Positions 47,801 to 62,900 of a DNA stretch of 64,000 nucleotides are shown one piece after another (position 1 is the first letter of the stretch; every line of letters starts with the position of its first letter). The stretch lies in NCBI GenBank assembly GCA_034687125.1, contig JAQGBZ010000172.1, positions 1 through 64,000 on the forward strand, given 5' to 3'. Position numbers and translations under genes: made by a program. Below the pieces are notes generated by a model. That model was not told the DNA's origin and did not search any database. It worked only from the letters and a program-made list of their open reading frames with translations. This stretch comes from Neelides folsomi (lineage: Eukaryota; Arthropoda; Collembola; Neelipleona; Neelidae).

Positions 47801-50800
47801 CTACTAAAAGCCTTCTGGCCATACTAGGATTTACAATGGAGAAGTTAACACATGCGAGAGACAATTGGAAAATAAAGTATCAAAAGCATTCCACATGACT
47901 GGTAAAGGTAATTTAATAAATGAGAAAGGAAAAAGTTCTCCCTTCATTTCATCATCAATGGTCTTTATGAACCTGGCTGAGAATAAGATAATAGAAATAA
48001 ATGACCAAAGGGTTATTTTCCTTTCTTCACCCCTCCTCCTTCTTCTTCGATTGAACAAAGAAAGTACAATACACTTGACTCATCTTCTCTTTCTCTCCAT
48101 CATAGAGACCAAAGTCCAAATGACGGACCTAACATTTCCCTTCTGGCGTTGATGTCTCTGAAGATCGAAAGTTGAAGATGGGCGGAGAAGCGGACAAAAG
48201 CCCTCAATTACTCTTCAAGAAATGGGGAATGAGATGTGGGAGAGGGAATGAGGATAATTCTACCAAAAGGCCGATGGATGAGGAGTCAGAATTTTCATAG
48301 AAAAATGAGTCGAAACCACCGGAACGCGGGTTGTTCCAATGCAATGCAATGCCAATCCACCAATTTTTCGAGAGAGAGAGAAAGAGAGAATTTTCCACTA
48401 GGGGCTCTAAAAAGAACATTTCCCTCTTTCCGTTTCCAAATCGAATTCCATTTTTCAGCTTTATGGTCCTTCTTTCCTTCTTCCCCAACTATCGGATCCC
48501 TGATTCTTTCCATATCCACTTCCGCTCATAGTTTGTCCAGAACAGTATGTATCCACTTTGCGTATGCATGTTTAAATCTCAAATACTTCCATATTCCATA
48601 TGCTTTGCTAAAAAGTAAGAATATGTAAAAGTATATACTGAAAGTATGTATGCATAGAATAAGTGTCCCTGTGCATTTACCTAATGTTCGTCCATATGCA
48701 AGACCTAAAGTACTTAGGAGCTGTGTAAGATTTTAGTTTCTCTAAGACCACGAGTTCCAAAAGGAATTCTTTTAGTTTAATGGTTTTATACAGGTGTAGC
48801 TTACATAAGTATTATATAAGATTTTCTTTTAGTACATGTAAAATTGCATATATGGAAGCACATACTTACATATTTTACTATACTAACATACCATATAACA
48901 TGCCGTATGTAAGCAGGTATGCATTTATAGAATATCGGATGTAATATGTAGTTATTTTGTAGAAATTCTTGCAAATTCCATATAGAATCTCTCGTAGTCT
49001 TGTAATAAGTTTTACGCAGGAAGGATTCTTGGAATGGATTTGAAATGAAGTCATAGAACCTACCTTTACTCCCAGACCTTTTAGCCCATTATTCTCCATA
49101 TCAAATATTAGATGAGAATCTTGAATGTTAAACTTGGAAATTGTGAATGGCATAACCCGATCGTTCGCGCTATCTCCCTCTCCTCTTGAATAGAAATCTA
49201 TTTATTCATCTTCAATTCCCTATAGCTCAAAGTCATTTAATTTAACTCCTCTCTTCAATGTCATATTTGCCCCTTTTCATGTTCCACCATATCCATATTC
49301 CTTTTCCTCGAGGAATCTGTGAAGTGAATCATTTGAATGTTTCTCAGTTCTATCTCAGACCGATTTCCCATTTAACCACTTTCAACCATTCCTTGCGCAT
49401 ATTATTCCCCATACGAAAGAGGAGAATCCGAATCTGGCCATTTCTCATTATTATGATTATGCTTCCCTTATTCCTCGATGACGAATTTATTAACTTCATT
49501 TCTCTAATGATGAAAATGATGATGATACCTCCAGATGCGCCTCATTTGGGAGACCCGCGGTGAAGCCGTATAAATGTGTAAAAAGGAGCTAATAATAAAA
49601 AAAGATTCATTTTGTGAGAAATATCATGAAGGGTCATTAGAGCCTCCGACGACCCAAAATGAAAATCTCAATTGGAGCTCATCCATTTCCATTTAACTTA
49701 ATCAAATTATTTCAATACGGTTAGCAGCTGTAGTAATACAAGAAGGTAACGAATATTGATGGCCTGTTGATGTTAGTCTTACGGCTAAAATATGAAACTC
49801 GCCCAAACGACTTGTTTATCTTATAGACCTATTAAAATCCGCCTTATTTCCCATAATTATATAACACTTAAATAGAGGTAATTTTGATAAGCTTACAATT
49901 CACTTATCGCTTAAATAAACCCAACATTATCATGTAGCATTTACTTTCCTTGGCATTCAATATTGAATGGAAGTTGATCCATGATTTGATTAGAGACACA
50001 ACCCAAATGGGGTGTTTTATGTCTTAACATTTCCCCAGACACCTTGTATTTATTAGGTATTATGTATCACACCTTCTTTGGATTACGAGACAAATTGCTT
50101 CGAAATTCTCTAGGGAAGCGGAATAAATATACAGTTGGCTCATTGTTGGTAAATATTACACCTACAACACCCAAAAGAGCTCCTCATTGTATAAATACAG
50201 CAAAGGGAAAGATTTCCAGTTAAAGGTTGAAACCTATGCTTATCTAACTTTGCCAATTTTCCAGCCCAGAACCTCGCCTTTATAAACATTGCCATTTCCC
50301 CACTCACTTCATCATTTTGTTTTTACCGTTTAAGATAATAAAAATACAAAATGGCACCTTTGAATAATTTATCATTAATTTGAGTCAGCGGACGTAAAAC
50401 AAGGGATTAATATAGCAAAATGGAATTTTAAATTTCCAACACCCTGCTAGAAAAATAAATATGTAATGAAGAAGAAAAATGGTCGAGATGTGGAAACATG
50501 AGAGCCGTTGGTATGTCTAGGTCTCGAGACCATGGGCGGATTAAAAATGGAATGACAGAAAAGACGCATCATCGCACCTCTCCCCCTTTTTGAATACATG
50601 GAGGAGAAATGGGAAGAAATGAAAAGAAATATGATGTTTATAGAATGCGAGCCAAGTTTAAGTATTGAATTTATTGCCAATTCCTCCTATTATTGAGACC
50701 TTTAAATGGGACTTGGCATGATGGCCGGCGATAAAATAAATCTTGACTAGACAAAATGAAATGTCAACCAGGACATGTTGTGAGGGCCGTGAAAATTCCG

Positions 50801-53800
50801 ACCAGGGATCTCGTCCAGGTAAAAACGTCAAATATACTAAAAACTACTATAACAAAAGCTCTTCCAAAATTCCACCAAAAGCTTCACTAAAAGCTTCACT
50901 AAAAATTCTCCACCAAAAACCATAACACCACAAGATATAGAAATCTACATTGTGAGCCCTAAGGGCCCCACTTCATCACTCCCCCATTGATCGTGGTTGG
51001 TATGAAGGGCGAGAATTTGTGAATACAAAAATTTTATAGCCCTTGAGAACAAGAGAGCAAATTGGTAGAAGGTATGAGTGAGCATAAGCGGGATGTGATC
51101 CCGAGGCGCCCTCGTCCACAACTCGCGGATTCCCTTTTCACAGCTCACTCATAACAAGCGACATTTGACAGGCCGTAGAGAGAAATAAACCAAATTTCCT
51201 CAAATTTACTACCGCATTTTCATCTAGAAATAAAGTTGACGTTCTGGTTCCTTTACCACCAGTGGTCCAATCTCGAGACCTAATCTTTAATTCTAAAATC
51301 AATATTTATATTATAAATTGAAGATTTACTCCCAAAACCCTTCTGAAAATTATTCTTTTTTAACATTATTATTTTTTAACAATGTTGTATTCATCAAGTT
51401 TCTCAATAAGCTCCTCTAAAGCCCCCATACTTTCCAAAATGAGGTAAAATTCTATGAGCCTAAATATAATTTAGTAATGATAAAAGAAGAAAGATTTATC
51501 ACCCTATTCTAATAAAGAGCAATCTTGAATAATCTTTTAATATTATGTAGTTTACTACTCTAGTATATTTTTAACGTAATAAACACATTATAAAATATGA
51601 ACATTTAATATACACATATAATATAGAGAAAATATCAAGCAAATCTCTGTATGATTTCATTGATTTTTATGAGGATGATAATGAAGACCTAATAAATCAT
51701 TATTGATTTTTGAAGCGTGGGAAATAAACATTGAAGGGTCTATGATTACCAGCACTAATAAGATGTCTTTTAATAGTGGAACCTCGCTGCGACTTTTGGA
51801 AATTGCCCCCTCCCTATTAAATGTCTCCTCGGGAATTGGAGACAATTTTACAAATAGGAGATTGGCAGTGGAAAGTATCGACCCGCCCTCATCATGTTAA
51901 TACTCAAAGTGGTCAGGAGTGGAGGGAATGGAGGAAAGTCATAAATAAAAAGGTAATTTGAATACAAAAGATATGTGACAGTGAAATTTCGTTCACCTCA
52001 AAGCCTCCACACCTCATCTATCATCCCTCTTAAGCCTGGAGTAACTCAGACCATTCTGGAGGAACCACAGGAGGGAGAATTCATGGTTCGAGAAATCATG
52101 GGAAGAGATTTTCTGTTTTGCCACCGCAGAAACCACACTTACCCAGTCTCAGCACGCGCCTAATCCCTTTGTCAACATATGAGCTAGACTGAAGGATGTC
52201 TTCCTTTACTATCTCCTATTACTACAGACCAGGGACTTCAATCCGAATACATAGTTGAAAGATATACAATATTAAGAATTTCTCTCACTAATTCAAATAT
52301 ACTGCCTGATTCTATCATTGAAATTCCAACCAGCGTTTCAACTTACAACAAATTTTATCAATGAGCGCATTTACTAAACAATTACTCGTAACATGATATA
52401 AATATAATATTCCCCAAATCCCGCAGTGTCTTTTTTCTATAAAAAATTTAAAAAAAGAGAGTGGATAATTGAAAGATGAGATAAAGCAATTATTCATTCA
52501 AAATGAAAGTGAAATTCGAACTTCCTTTCAAGAATTTCGAGATGGGAATATAAAGTTTAATTCTGGAATTCCGGGAAGGATTTTTTGAAACTGGAGAAAG
52601 AAGCTCTCTTGACCATATGGTTCCTCCTTGAAGATATACTCCCTTTCTTTTTTCTCCTCCTTATCTTTTCCCATCCTATTCCAATTACAATTCGCCCAAC
52701 TAACTTTATTTCCAGCTAAGCTGTAAGAGATTGCGGAAAGAAAGCCATTGTCACACCGAGCATTCATTTCAAATGAGCCTTCCAGATAAGCCTTCCATTA
52801 GGTGAAAATGAGTAAATTTTAATAATGCATCTCATAATTAAGCCTTTGTCTCTTCTATCCAACTTAACCCACTCTGGTCCAACAAGTCATAATGTGTACT
52901 AAAGAAGATTAATTACAAGTGTTTAGAAAATAATTTGATATAGTAGAAACAATTTAGACTTTTTTTACTACAAATTCTATTACTGAATAAAACTAAATAA
53001 TCAGAGAATACATACGCAAAACACACTCTAAGATTCTGAGCTTTTGTTATTTAACCGTTAAAGAAATGAGTCGGATAAAGAAAATGTTTATTTGCTCTCA
53101 TAAATTAATTTATTAGGAGAGCATGAAAAGAAATTCGAAAAATATAATGATAATCATTTGGGAAAGTAGGGGAAATATTAAATTTTTGAAAGAACTGGGA
53201 AGCTACACAAATTGTCGTCGTAAATGTAATGTCGCGGTGGGAGAATCCAACCGCACAAGGAAGCCCTCCCTCTTCCCTCATGTAATAATGAGGAACTTTT
53301 ATTAGACGTGAAGATTATTACATTGGAAACGGGAGTGGCTGGTCGGAGGAGAACTTTCGCAGAGGAGCACGTTCCAAGCCCATTACATTTTTTGTTACGC
53401 AAGAAGAGGAGCCGGGTATCTTTCACTTGGACCAAAAGCCAGAAGGACGGGTGAGTTTTTCAACTATGTGTTGGCCCCACCAGCCACAGATCCTCCATCT
53501 CTGCCTTATGACTACGTTTCCCTTATAACGCCGGTGATCAATCAAAAATGCAGGAATATGCGACATAACAGAAAACAGCTGGGATCGGTTTTTCTCTCCT
53601 TCTCATCCCCATTCTCGTCCTCGTCCGCTCCGTCCATCTTCTCCCTCCCCATCCTCAATTGCAGATTCTCAATTTTCTAATCCGAAATATGCCGTCAGTA
53701 AATCTCAACTGTGGAAATGCGGCAGAATATTTTCGCTCCTTTCTCCCTTTCCTCCATGGTCGAGAGAAGAGGAGAGCGGAAAAAGAAAAAATAACTAATA

Positions 53801-56800
53801 CATTCTTCCTTTCTCCTTTCATCCGCCCTATCAACCATTATTGTAGAGGGAAAAGCAGAGAACCACAGTGCGAAATAACTATACCAGAATGAGACTTTAC
53901 TTCCACACGACTTGTAGTTCAAACTCCCATTACAACCCTCTTCGCCTCCTTCCAAACTCCTCATCTCATTGAAGAGGAACGAAATGTTCTAATCTTCTAA
54001 TGCGTGTGGAAAAGTCAGTGTCTTTTATAGTAAGTAGTCATTCGGCTCATTCTGATATGCTTACATTCGTACTCTCTCCCTTTGACTTTCTCCCCCTTTG
54101 TCTCTTCTTCCTCTTTTCCGCATTGTCTCCCACTCACTCTCTTCGGTGTTGATGCCTTCCATTCCTCCCACTATTACTAGATAATATTATATAACCTCGA
54201 GAGTCCTTCATTCTCAACTTACCCACTTCACTTGGTGAAAATAAACGGAATGGAACAAGTGCACTTTCCAAACTCTACAGGCAAGAATGGATATACCTAA
54301 CTTCCTATCTTATTTAATAGTGTCCATACAAGATATGTTCTCTGTTATATTCAAGAGGAAAGCATTGGGACAATAAGACCTTAAAATCCGAATATAAGAC
54401 CCGAGTGAAGAGCTAAAGGAGAAAGATCAAAATTTCAACTTGACTTTGAATCTCTTTTTGCTTGGGCTATTGGAATTCTTTAAGTTGCTGGTACTGCGGT
54501 GATGGTGTTTTTCTCTCCTGCTTTACTTCCTTCCAACGAGGAGGAATCTCATGTGTAATTTAGACCTTTTTATCCGTCAGGTCCACTCGAAGCTCAAGTC
54601 ATTTCAAAGGTAAGGAGCTTTTTAGGATTAATTTGAGATGTAATATAAACGATCCGACTATTTCCTTTTAATCTGGCCCTCTCTTTCTCTCTAGCTCTGT
54701 GAGAAGACATTTAGGAGATTAGAAGTTAATCTTTCAAGCTTCACCAAACCATTACCATTAGCAGGATCAAAAAGTTTCTCAATCTTCAAAGAAATATAAA
54801 GAGTAATAATGTAGGAGCAGGAGTAATAGCAAACTTTTCGTATATAACTAATTCCATAACACGTGATTTATCACTTTTAAAGAGCCTAAAAATGTTTAAT
54901 AGTTTACTTCTATTTGGGTTGAAAGAAATGGTGGTGGATACATGGTCTACATTCCTCCTTCATTCCACCTGTTTTATTGCTTCATTACACTCTGATCCTA
55001 TAAATAAATTGATTCCTTGGAATAAATTCATATTTAAGCTTCCGCAGCTAATGGAAATTGTGTGTAAGGATCTGATACAAGTCGGAAGCAATTAGAGAAA
55101 CACGAGAAATAGCGGAAGCAGAATGAACACAACTACTACATACCATATTATATGTCCAAAGTATATTTTACTGTATTGATGTGTAGGTACATAATGTTAA
55201 TAGTATACCAATTACCTACTACACCAATACATTTAGAAAGAATTTATAAAAAAATAGAAATGATGGAATGAAATCTTGCATTATTGAGTTGTGAGCCCCT
55301 AATAGATGACTGAACAAAAGTAAAGAATATGCTTTTAAAAAAAAGAAGTATATTCCCGAGTCAGCTCGGCTTCTCGGAAAGTTTATAATAATAACATAAA
55401 AAAATCTGGTAGCTGGAGGAATCAGGAAAAGGATAGGAAGAAGATGAGACTGACTGTGAGTGAACTGGAGAGGGAAACGAGTGGGAAAGAAAAGGGCTAA
55501 TCGAAAAGTAGAGGTTGGAAGAAGTAAAATTCTCAAGAGGCTTCTTACAAAGGAGAAGGAAAAGATAAAGAAAACTATTGAGCCGAGTTCTTCAATTTTC
55601 GCTCAAAGAATTCATTCATTGTCGCCCGAGCAGGTCCTCAATAATGTGTCCGTAGTAAAAGTTGGGCTTCCCGAGGCCTGGAGGATGTGGAAGAGTCGTA
55701 AAACAAAAAATTCATTAAGTCCCCTTTTCTTTTCTCTCATCGAACTTCTCTCCTCGGATCTCCCACTTACGCTCCCTCCTCATTCCCATGCACAGAATCT
55801 TGACAAACCTCGAGCTCCACATTCAATTTTCCGAGATACAAATACAGAGTAGGCTAAAAGAGAAGCAAGAGGAGTTTGGGGACTCATGGCATAAACTTCT
55901 TTCACAATCTTCTCTCTACTTCTTCCAAGTCCTAGTGACATCAAATGAATGAATGGATTAAGGCCAAGAGCCAGCGACATTCTGATCAAATTATTCCAGA
56001 CATATTATCTTTACACAAAATGCTCCGTCATATTCGAGTAGATGGAAAGGCAATTTCTTAAAAATTCAAGTTATTTGAGAAAAATTTGGAAAGAGGAAGA
56101 TCGGATGACAGAAAAGGAACGAAAATTTGAAACACTGCGCAATTACCTAATTCAAATACTTTACAAAATTTACAGTATATATAACTATACAGTGTACTAT
56201 ATTTATTATGCCCGTGTATAGGAAAATGTACACTATACCTACTAGGTATTATGTCATAGTACAACGTTTCTTTTATACAAAAGCAAGAATATGACCAAAG
56301 AACCCTTATTTACTTACTTATGCAAGGAGTGTTCTTACAAGATATGTTTTATACCTACATCATTTAGTTGCGCTTGTAAACAATTTCTGAGAATATGATG
56401 TCTCATCCAAGAGCTTTTTTCAAGAAAAAACTCAAAGGATGGTTCCATAAAGATATCTAGACTGAAATATGTGAGAACAACTTGCAAATCTCTCAAACAT
56501 TACATTGTATGTATGAGTATGTAAAATATAAAAATATAACATATAAAAAAGTCCGAACGAAAGAAAATGTTTTGAAAATATATTTTTATGGTAAAAGAAT
56601 GAAAACATGTTTTCGTGTTTATCCCAAATGTCTGACGTTCATTCAATTTCTCAAAGAGGAAAGATGTAAGTAAATGTTATATAAATTAAAGTGTCTTGTA
56701 TAAATATCATTTCATTTACTTATATGTTTAAAACTTGAAAGTAATACATTTTAACGGTGTTTCTTTTTCTGAAAATTCGCCATTTAAAATTAATTAAAAA

Positions 56801-59800
56801 ATTTATATTAATTAATAACTACTATTAATATTAAAGCTTTTGGGATTTCGTGCTGCTGTATCTTATAAGATTTTTATATTTCTGTAAAGAATAAATAAGA
56901 AACATTACGTATTAGATATTATAGATATCATACCCAAGTGAATAATAAGAAAATGAAATTCACTGAATGCCTTTGGAAGCCAAAGATGTTTACTCGTGCA
57001 CATAAGGGTCATACACTTAACTCTTGAAAAATTAAGAGCATCATGTAAGGTCAAAAGGGAGGGTGAGTAAGAGAAATTGAGTGTGAAGGGTCCTTTTCTT
57101 CTCAGAAATTAATAAGATGAGACTCCTGATTTTTTACCATTATAGCTCGAGCTGAGAGTGAAATCAGATGGGTTTATGCGTCAGAGGGCCGGCCAAGGAC
57201 CCCTTTTCCATGTTAAGAGGGAGGGGAGAATGTAATCAGAGTGAATGAGCTCCACTTGAGCCCCAAGATTCAATCCGACCTTATTGAATTTTGAAGAAGA
57301 AAGAGGCCTTGAAGGGCCGTCGTCTCCCTATTTGACCATGTCCACCCAAGAAATCCTTCTTCCCTTCCCTGGTAATGACCCTTGAAAGTAAGCTGACACT
57401 GTTTGGGTTTCCTCCTCCACACATTGCCCTACCGCATCAATCCATGTTTCCCATTTCATTTATGGTCGCGGACTGACTTGGGCCAAAATAGGCTCCCATG
57501 CCGCCCCTTATGAATACTTCCACAACGAGTGAAAACCACTCAATCGGGCTTTTATGCTCATATTTATTTCCTTCTTTCACCGCTTTTAGCCCAAAAACCT
57601 CCATCCTGCTCTTCTAAAACTTTGAGAGCTAAACGAAATATTAAAATTTATCTCCTCCCCGCCCGGATCGCACTCTAAACACAAGAATCCCATAACTTGC
57701 CCCCATTAGATACTTTACTCTACCTACATGGGTCATCAAGCCTTCACAAATATCGATTCCAATCCCATTGCTATCAGTTATTTATTTCAATAACATTACC
57801 CCACTCAACCCTTTCCCGCCTATTAAACTTCCTCCATTTGAACAAATCCCATTTGGGGGCTGTAAATGGATAATGGGAACGAGGGAAGAAAGCAATAAGA
57901 CCAGTCATAATGAGTAATCAACTCCTCTTTCCTAATTCATCTATTTATTAATGTACATGAAATATTTAACACGTTGGAGTCTCTCTAGATTTAAAAAAAT
58001 CTTACAATAAAGCTTTCAAGTTTTCCAGCTCTCAAATCTAAAAGCTTTCAAGTCTTTCCCAAATCCTCCAATTTAACAAATATGAAAAAATAGAGATAAA
58101 AGAAAATGTTCTAATGATGAAGAACATTGTGAGTTTATCATAAATTTGTTTTCTTAAAAATAGATTTGCGTAAAAATGCCAAAATGAAGTGAGTTAATAA
58201 ACTAGGAAATTGTCTTAATTGGCACCATGTGGAACAGATTACTCAACTCAGTCAGTCTGTTGGTATACTTATGAAACCATACACTTTTGTATGCAACTTA
58301 TGTACATAACTACATACATAACTACGTATCTCTTCTGGGTTTGTGAGGTTGGAAGAGGAAGTGAGCGCCCTTCGTTTCATTTATTTATTTGCGTGTCTCC
58401 GGTTGGTTTTCTCAAGTGAGTCCTCAGGGAGGGAACCGCGAGTCCCTCAGAGAAGAAAATATGTCATATAAGTCAAGAGGGTGAGCCGAGCTGTAGTCGA
58501 AGGCATAAAGATTCGCTCCCAAGATAGAGTAAAAAGTTTAAAGTATTTCCATATTATTTAGCCCTGCTACTATTTGTTCACGGAATAGTTCAGAGAAGAT
58601 ATGTATTTATATGGGAAGCATTGTGTATAACTGCCCATTTCAAACCAAGAGCCTCTTGTACATGTAAAGGTTTATTTTTGGCCAAAAGAGGGTGAAGATT
58701 CAGATTTAGATCTGAAAGGCTCAAAAGACCATGTGAAGAGGTTTGGTGGGAGGAGAAGTGCGGAGTTCCCAAATATCGTCAACTTATATCCAATAATGAA
58801 AGTTAGGCTTGATATTCTTCTAACATACAACCCATAGTTATCTATTTGTAAATGTATGGAGTATGCTGAAGAAATAAGTAATTTCATGTTATAGGATGTT
58901 CTAAGAAAAACATAGGAATAAGTTCCTTAAAATATCCCTCTTTTAAATTGCAAAGCATCAAGATTCAATAACAAGAAGGAGGAAGACGAAGAGAGGAAAT
59001 TACTAAACACGAACTTTTTCCTTTGTTTTACACATTGGGAGGGAAAAGGCGGCCCTTTTGCCTCTCGCCTTTTAAAGGAGAATCTCAGTCAATCTTGAAG
59101 ATCATCAACAGAAAGTTGACTGCATAAAATAAGGTTCTAAGGACGACACACATGTGTAGCCATTTGGATTCTCGTTTGCTTCTCAATACTTAATACTTCA
59201 GCCATAGTAAAGTAGTTAAGGGCAGGAAATGCAAGAGATGAAGGTTATTTATAACCAGCGGCTTCAAAATACGATACCTTTATGTATGCATTCACAAGAA
59301 ATATATTATTATGGGAATAAATATAAAGTTGAGAATTTAGTTGTGACATTTTGAACTGCAGCATCACGGCCAATAAATTCACTTCCGACTTCTTTATTTT
59401 TAAAATCAAAAGTATAAAATAAATTGCAACTTGCAATGAACCTACAAGTCGTAATTTTAAAAGTAAAATATTAAAAGTGAATAATTCTAAAATACTTAGG
59501 TATAGATTGTTTATTTCTAATTAAGCACAGGATAAGTACTTGTTATACCTATTATCACACGTGTAATTAAATCTAAACCTTTAAACTTTTGTGTGAATGG
59601 AAATTTAATCCATTAATTTAATTCTCATTATTTCTTATCTTCCTTATTTAACAGATTATATAATTTCTTGGAAGGAATAGTATAACTCTTATAAAGTTGT
59701 GGTATATCAATATGGTTGACTAGCTCTAGCATTGAGTAAAATAAAATCTGCATTGTAAGTATTTTGAATATTAAAATCATATAACGCTCGAATGAGCTCG

Positions 59801-62800
59801 TTAAAGTTCATTCAATGTTGATGATTATGATAAAACTTACGGCTATTAAGATTGAAGTAAAACCATGTCATTTATCCTCATTAAAACCATTAAGATTCCA
59901 TTTCGCAAATTTAACCCAAAAGTTAAAGTACATGAAAGAAAGTTTAACATATTCTCGAGAACTGCCAAGTTGTACCGAGGCTATGAATATATTAAGATTC
60001 CGGATCAAATTAATCTTAATTAAAGAATGAACAAATCTCAATAAGAAATTCCAAAATGTGTAATACTATGTAATATCCAAACGTCCATACTAAATACGAA
60101 TGTACGATTTTGAAAAATAAGGACGTGGAATTTGAAAATTTCGTTTATGCACCTTTTTCCTGTCAAGATCTTCGTCTAAAAATGAAGGATAGATTCAATT
60201 TTCTCCATCTGTGCTTCCAAGCAGAAAAGCGCATTTGATATTAAAGAGAATTCTTCCGTTGACTCCTAAACTCCTTAATGGAAAATGTATAGTTTGGGAT
60301 TGGGGGAGGGTTGGCTAGTGCGTACAACATTGGAAGAAGATTAAATTTAAGTGCCGTAGCCTTTGATTTGATGAGTCCTTGATATAATTAAGTGAATAAT
60401 CGGATTAGAGGAAGACAAGACAAGAAATCTCAGTCTGCTCCAAACTCTCAGTCAGTTCGTTCCATGACGGAATAAAACCATGGAAGTTCCAACATATAAC
60501 CAGAAGTCGACTAGGCAAAGGCAAACCCTTTTGGGTATAAAACCTTGGTCTAAATATATAAATTTATATGGTAACTTTTATGGATAGTGGGGTCTTCTCA
60601 ATTTAATTCTTTTCCCCTTTAGCCTTCTTTTTATCGTGAATATAAAACCTCTGGTATAGGATGTGCCATGTGCATTAAACCTCTCTTTATTAGTTAGAAA
60701 TTGGAGATTGGGAAGAAATGAATGGATGTAGACAGATTGATTCAATAATTTCATTTTCCCCGCTCTCAATGGGAACTTTAGCGGAAGGAACGTTAGCTGT
60801 CAAAAAACGTGACTTATGATAGTTATGATATTATTTACACCCGCGCGACGCCCTGAGTCTTTTTCAACTCAACATTTCCCTTCAATGATCTTTTTATCAA
60901 GAGGGAAAGGAGCTGTTTAAAGACCGTTGAATAAAAGTGAACCATGCATGGAATTGAAGTTAAACTTTTCCTAAACAATCCATCCGTATATTTACTTTCC
61001 AGATAACTCAAATATATAAACAATAACTATGAATGTTAGGCCAATTTCAGGGAAAGAACATGCGAACAATAAGGCGACGGAGATTAGCAAAACTCTTCCA
61101 AATCTCCAACTTCCCTTGATCGAAAACAATAAAATGGGAATTTAAAGTCGACCCATTCTCACACTGTGAGTGAGTGAGATTGAGGCAATCAAAGAGAAAA
61201 GTATTAAAACTCGGGAAAGTATTGATTAAAAGTTAATGTTGTCACTTTAGTGAGGAATATTTTGGCCTCCATTTCCCTTCCAATATTCCACTTTTAATCC
61301 TTTTTCTTTCCTCCCTTGGTCTGAATGGAAAATAGAAACAGTCTGATGTTGGGAGAATATTAGCAAAAGAGAAACCGGAGAACCAATTGGGAGTGAATAA
61401 TCAGAAATAAGCGAATGCGGAAAAGCCTATTCGTCTAATCGTTTTATCTCTAAATTTATTCTTTTTTCTTCATACTTGAGTAGATAGGAAAATTTCTATT
61501 CTCTGCTGACGGAGAAGAATGAAGGCAAAGCTCCTTATTGTGTCTAAATTGAGCATAGGAGAAATGAAAAACCAGAGAAGAAAATTGAAGATTGATCCTT
61601 TTGATCTTCCAGCCTTAAAGAATAACTTTATTGTCAATTTTTCCGCATTATGTCCAATTTGTTTCCTTTTTGCCCTCTGTTCGAATGAAAATTAATTCAC
61701 AATTTATGATTCAACTTTTCATTCTGCTTTTCTGCTCAAATTTTCATACTCAAACTCAAATCTTAAAAACTTTTTTCCAAATTCAAAAAAAAATATTTTC
61801 AAATCAATTTTGCAATGCAAATCAGAAAATTAAAACAATGAAACAAATTTTCGCCAAAAAACCCTATCCAACTTTTAACTAATTTGGCTTATTGTGAACA
61901 AGATTAATTAATTATAATATTTTAAATGGTAATATTATAGTTTTAGGTATTATACTTTTTTGGTATAAAAAGTATTTATTTTATTGGATTAATAAATATT
62001 TTTTTATTTCACAGCATTTAAAAAATAATAAAAACTGCAGTGTAATTGAGAAAGATAGATTGCCTTTTAAAAAAAGTGTTCCAGTCAGTTAGTGAGTTTT
62101 GGTGAGTCAAAGTGAAGAAAAGGAAAGTGAACAGTTGAGAAAGCTTTCAGCAAAAAAGTCCTTTAGATGAAAATGAGGGGTGAAAAGTAGCGAGGCGGTG
62201 GAATATGAAGAGATGAAAACCGACAAGTGAACTCACACCATGGCTCGTGCCGGACGGCTTTTTAACTCAACCTCCTTCTCACATCGAGAATCATCCGATT
62301 ATTCAACTCTCTCCATTTCAAGTGCAGTATATTATATTGCCTTATGATCTCTTCATTTCTCCCCATTTTTCTCTACGCCTGGGAGTTTTTCCAGATCAGC
62401 CCGAATGAAATATGATCTCCCGTTATCTAAATATACTTTTGTCACCTATTCCCCTGAACCTTATTAAGAAGATAGAACTGTATAAAAGGTAAATTGGAAA
62501 AGTGAAGAATCCTGTTCTTTCCTTCTTAAGCCTTTTATCTCCCGGATGAATCTCAACCAGAGGAGAAGAAGGAGCCGCAAAGGAAGTTAAAATTGCACAT
62601 TAATATATTGTCGGATTCCATTTTTGCCACACCCTCGTGAGAGCATAATTCATCAAACCAGAGAAGATATATTATTACAGGGCAAATAAGAGTCGTAAAG
62701 ATGAAATGGAAATAAGAAATGAAGGCGAGTCCTCCTCCTCCGAGCTCCTTATTTATACAGGGAGGGTAAACGAAATGGCAGCGGATCTTTGAATGATCCC

Positions 62801-62900
62801 ACAATGTGAGCATTAAAGTGAAAGCTATGTCTTTCTTCCTCATATGCGAGATGAACCCTTCCCAATATTCATATAATAACATGTAATAAAACACGGAGAG
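44863..62900. other. 18 kb without a supported gene
   Basis: Open frames are all under about 130 codons, low in complexity or AT-driven, and none shows a recognisable domain, signal peptide plus donor, or exon chain. If the CSPG4 first exon is beyond the window, this may be intronic; otherwise it is intergenic. I saw no tRNA-like cloverleaf. Confidence 0.55.
50877..50900. repeat. 12-bp direct tandem duplication
   Basis: aaaagcttcact occurs twice in a row, inside a longer stretch of related A/C-rich words (50,850-50,930). Confidence 0.8.

Noticed and set aside
55219-55536. Possible signal peptide (M-R-I-L-L-L-P) as the missing CSPG4 first exon
   Set aside because: No good phase-1 donor follows the hydrophobic stretch, and the rest of the frame is low-complexity; chance is more likely.
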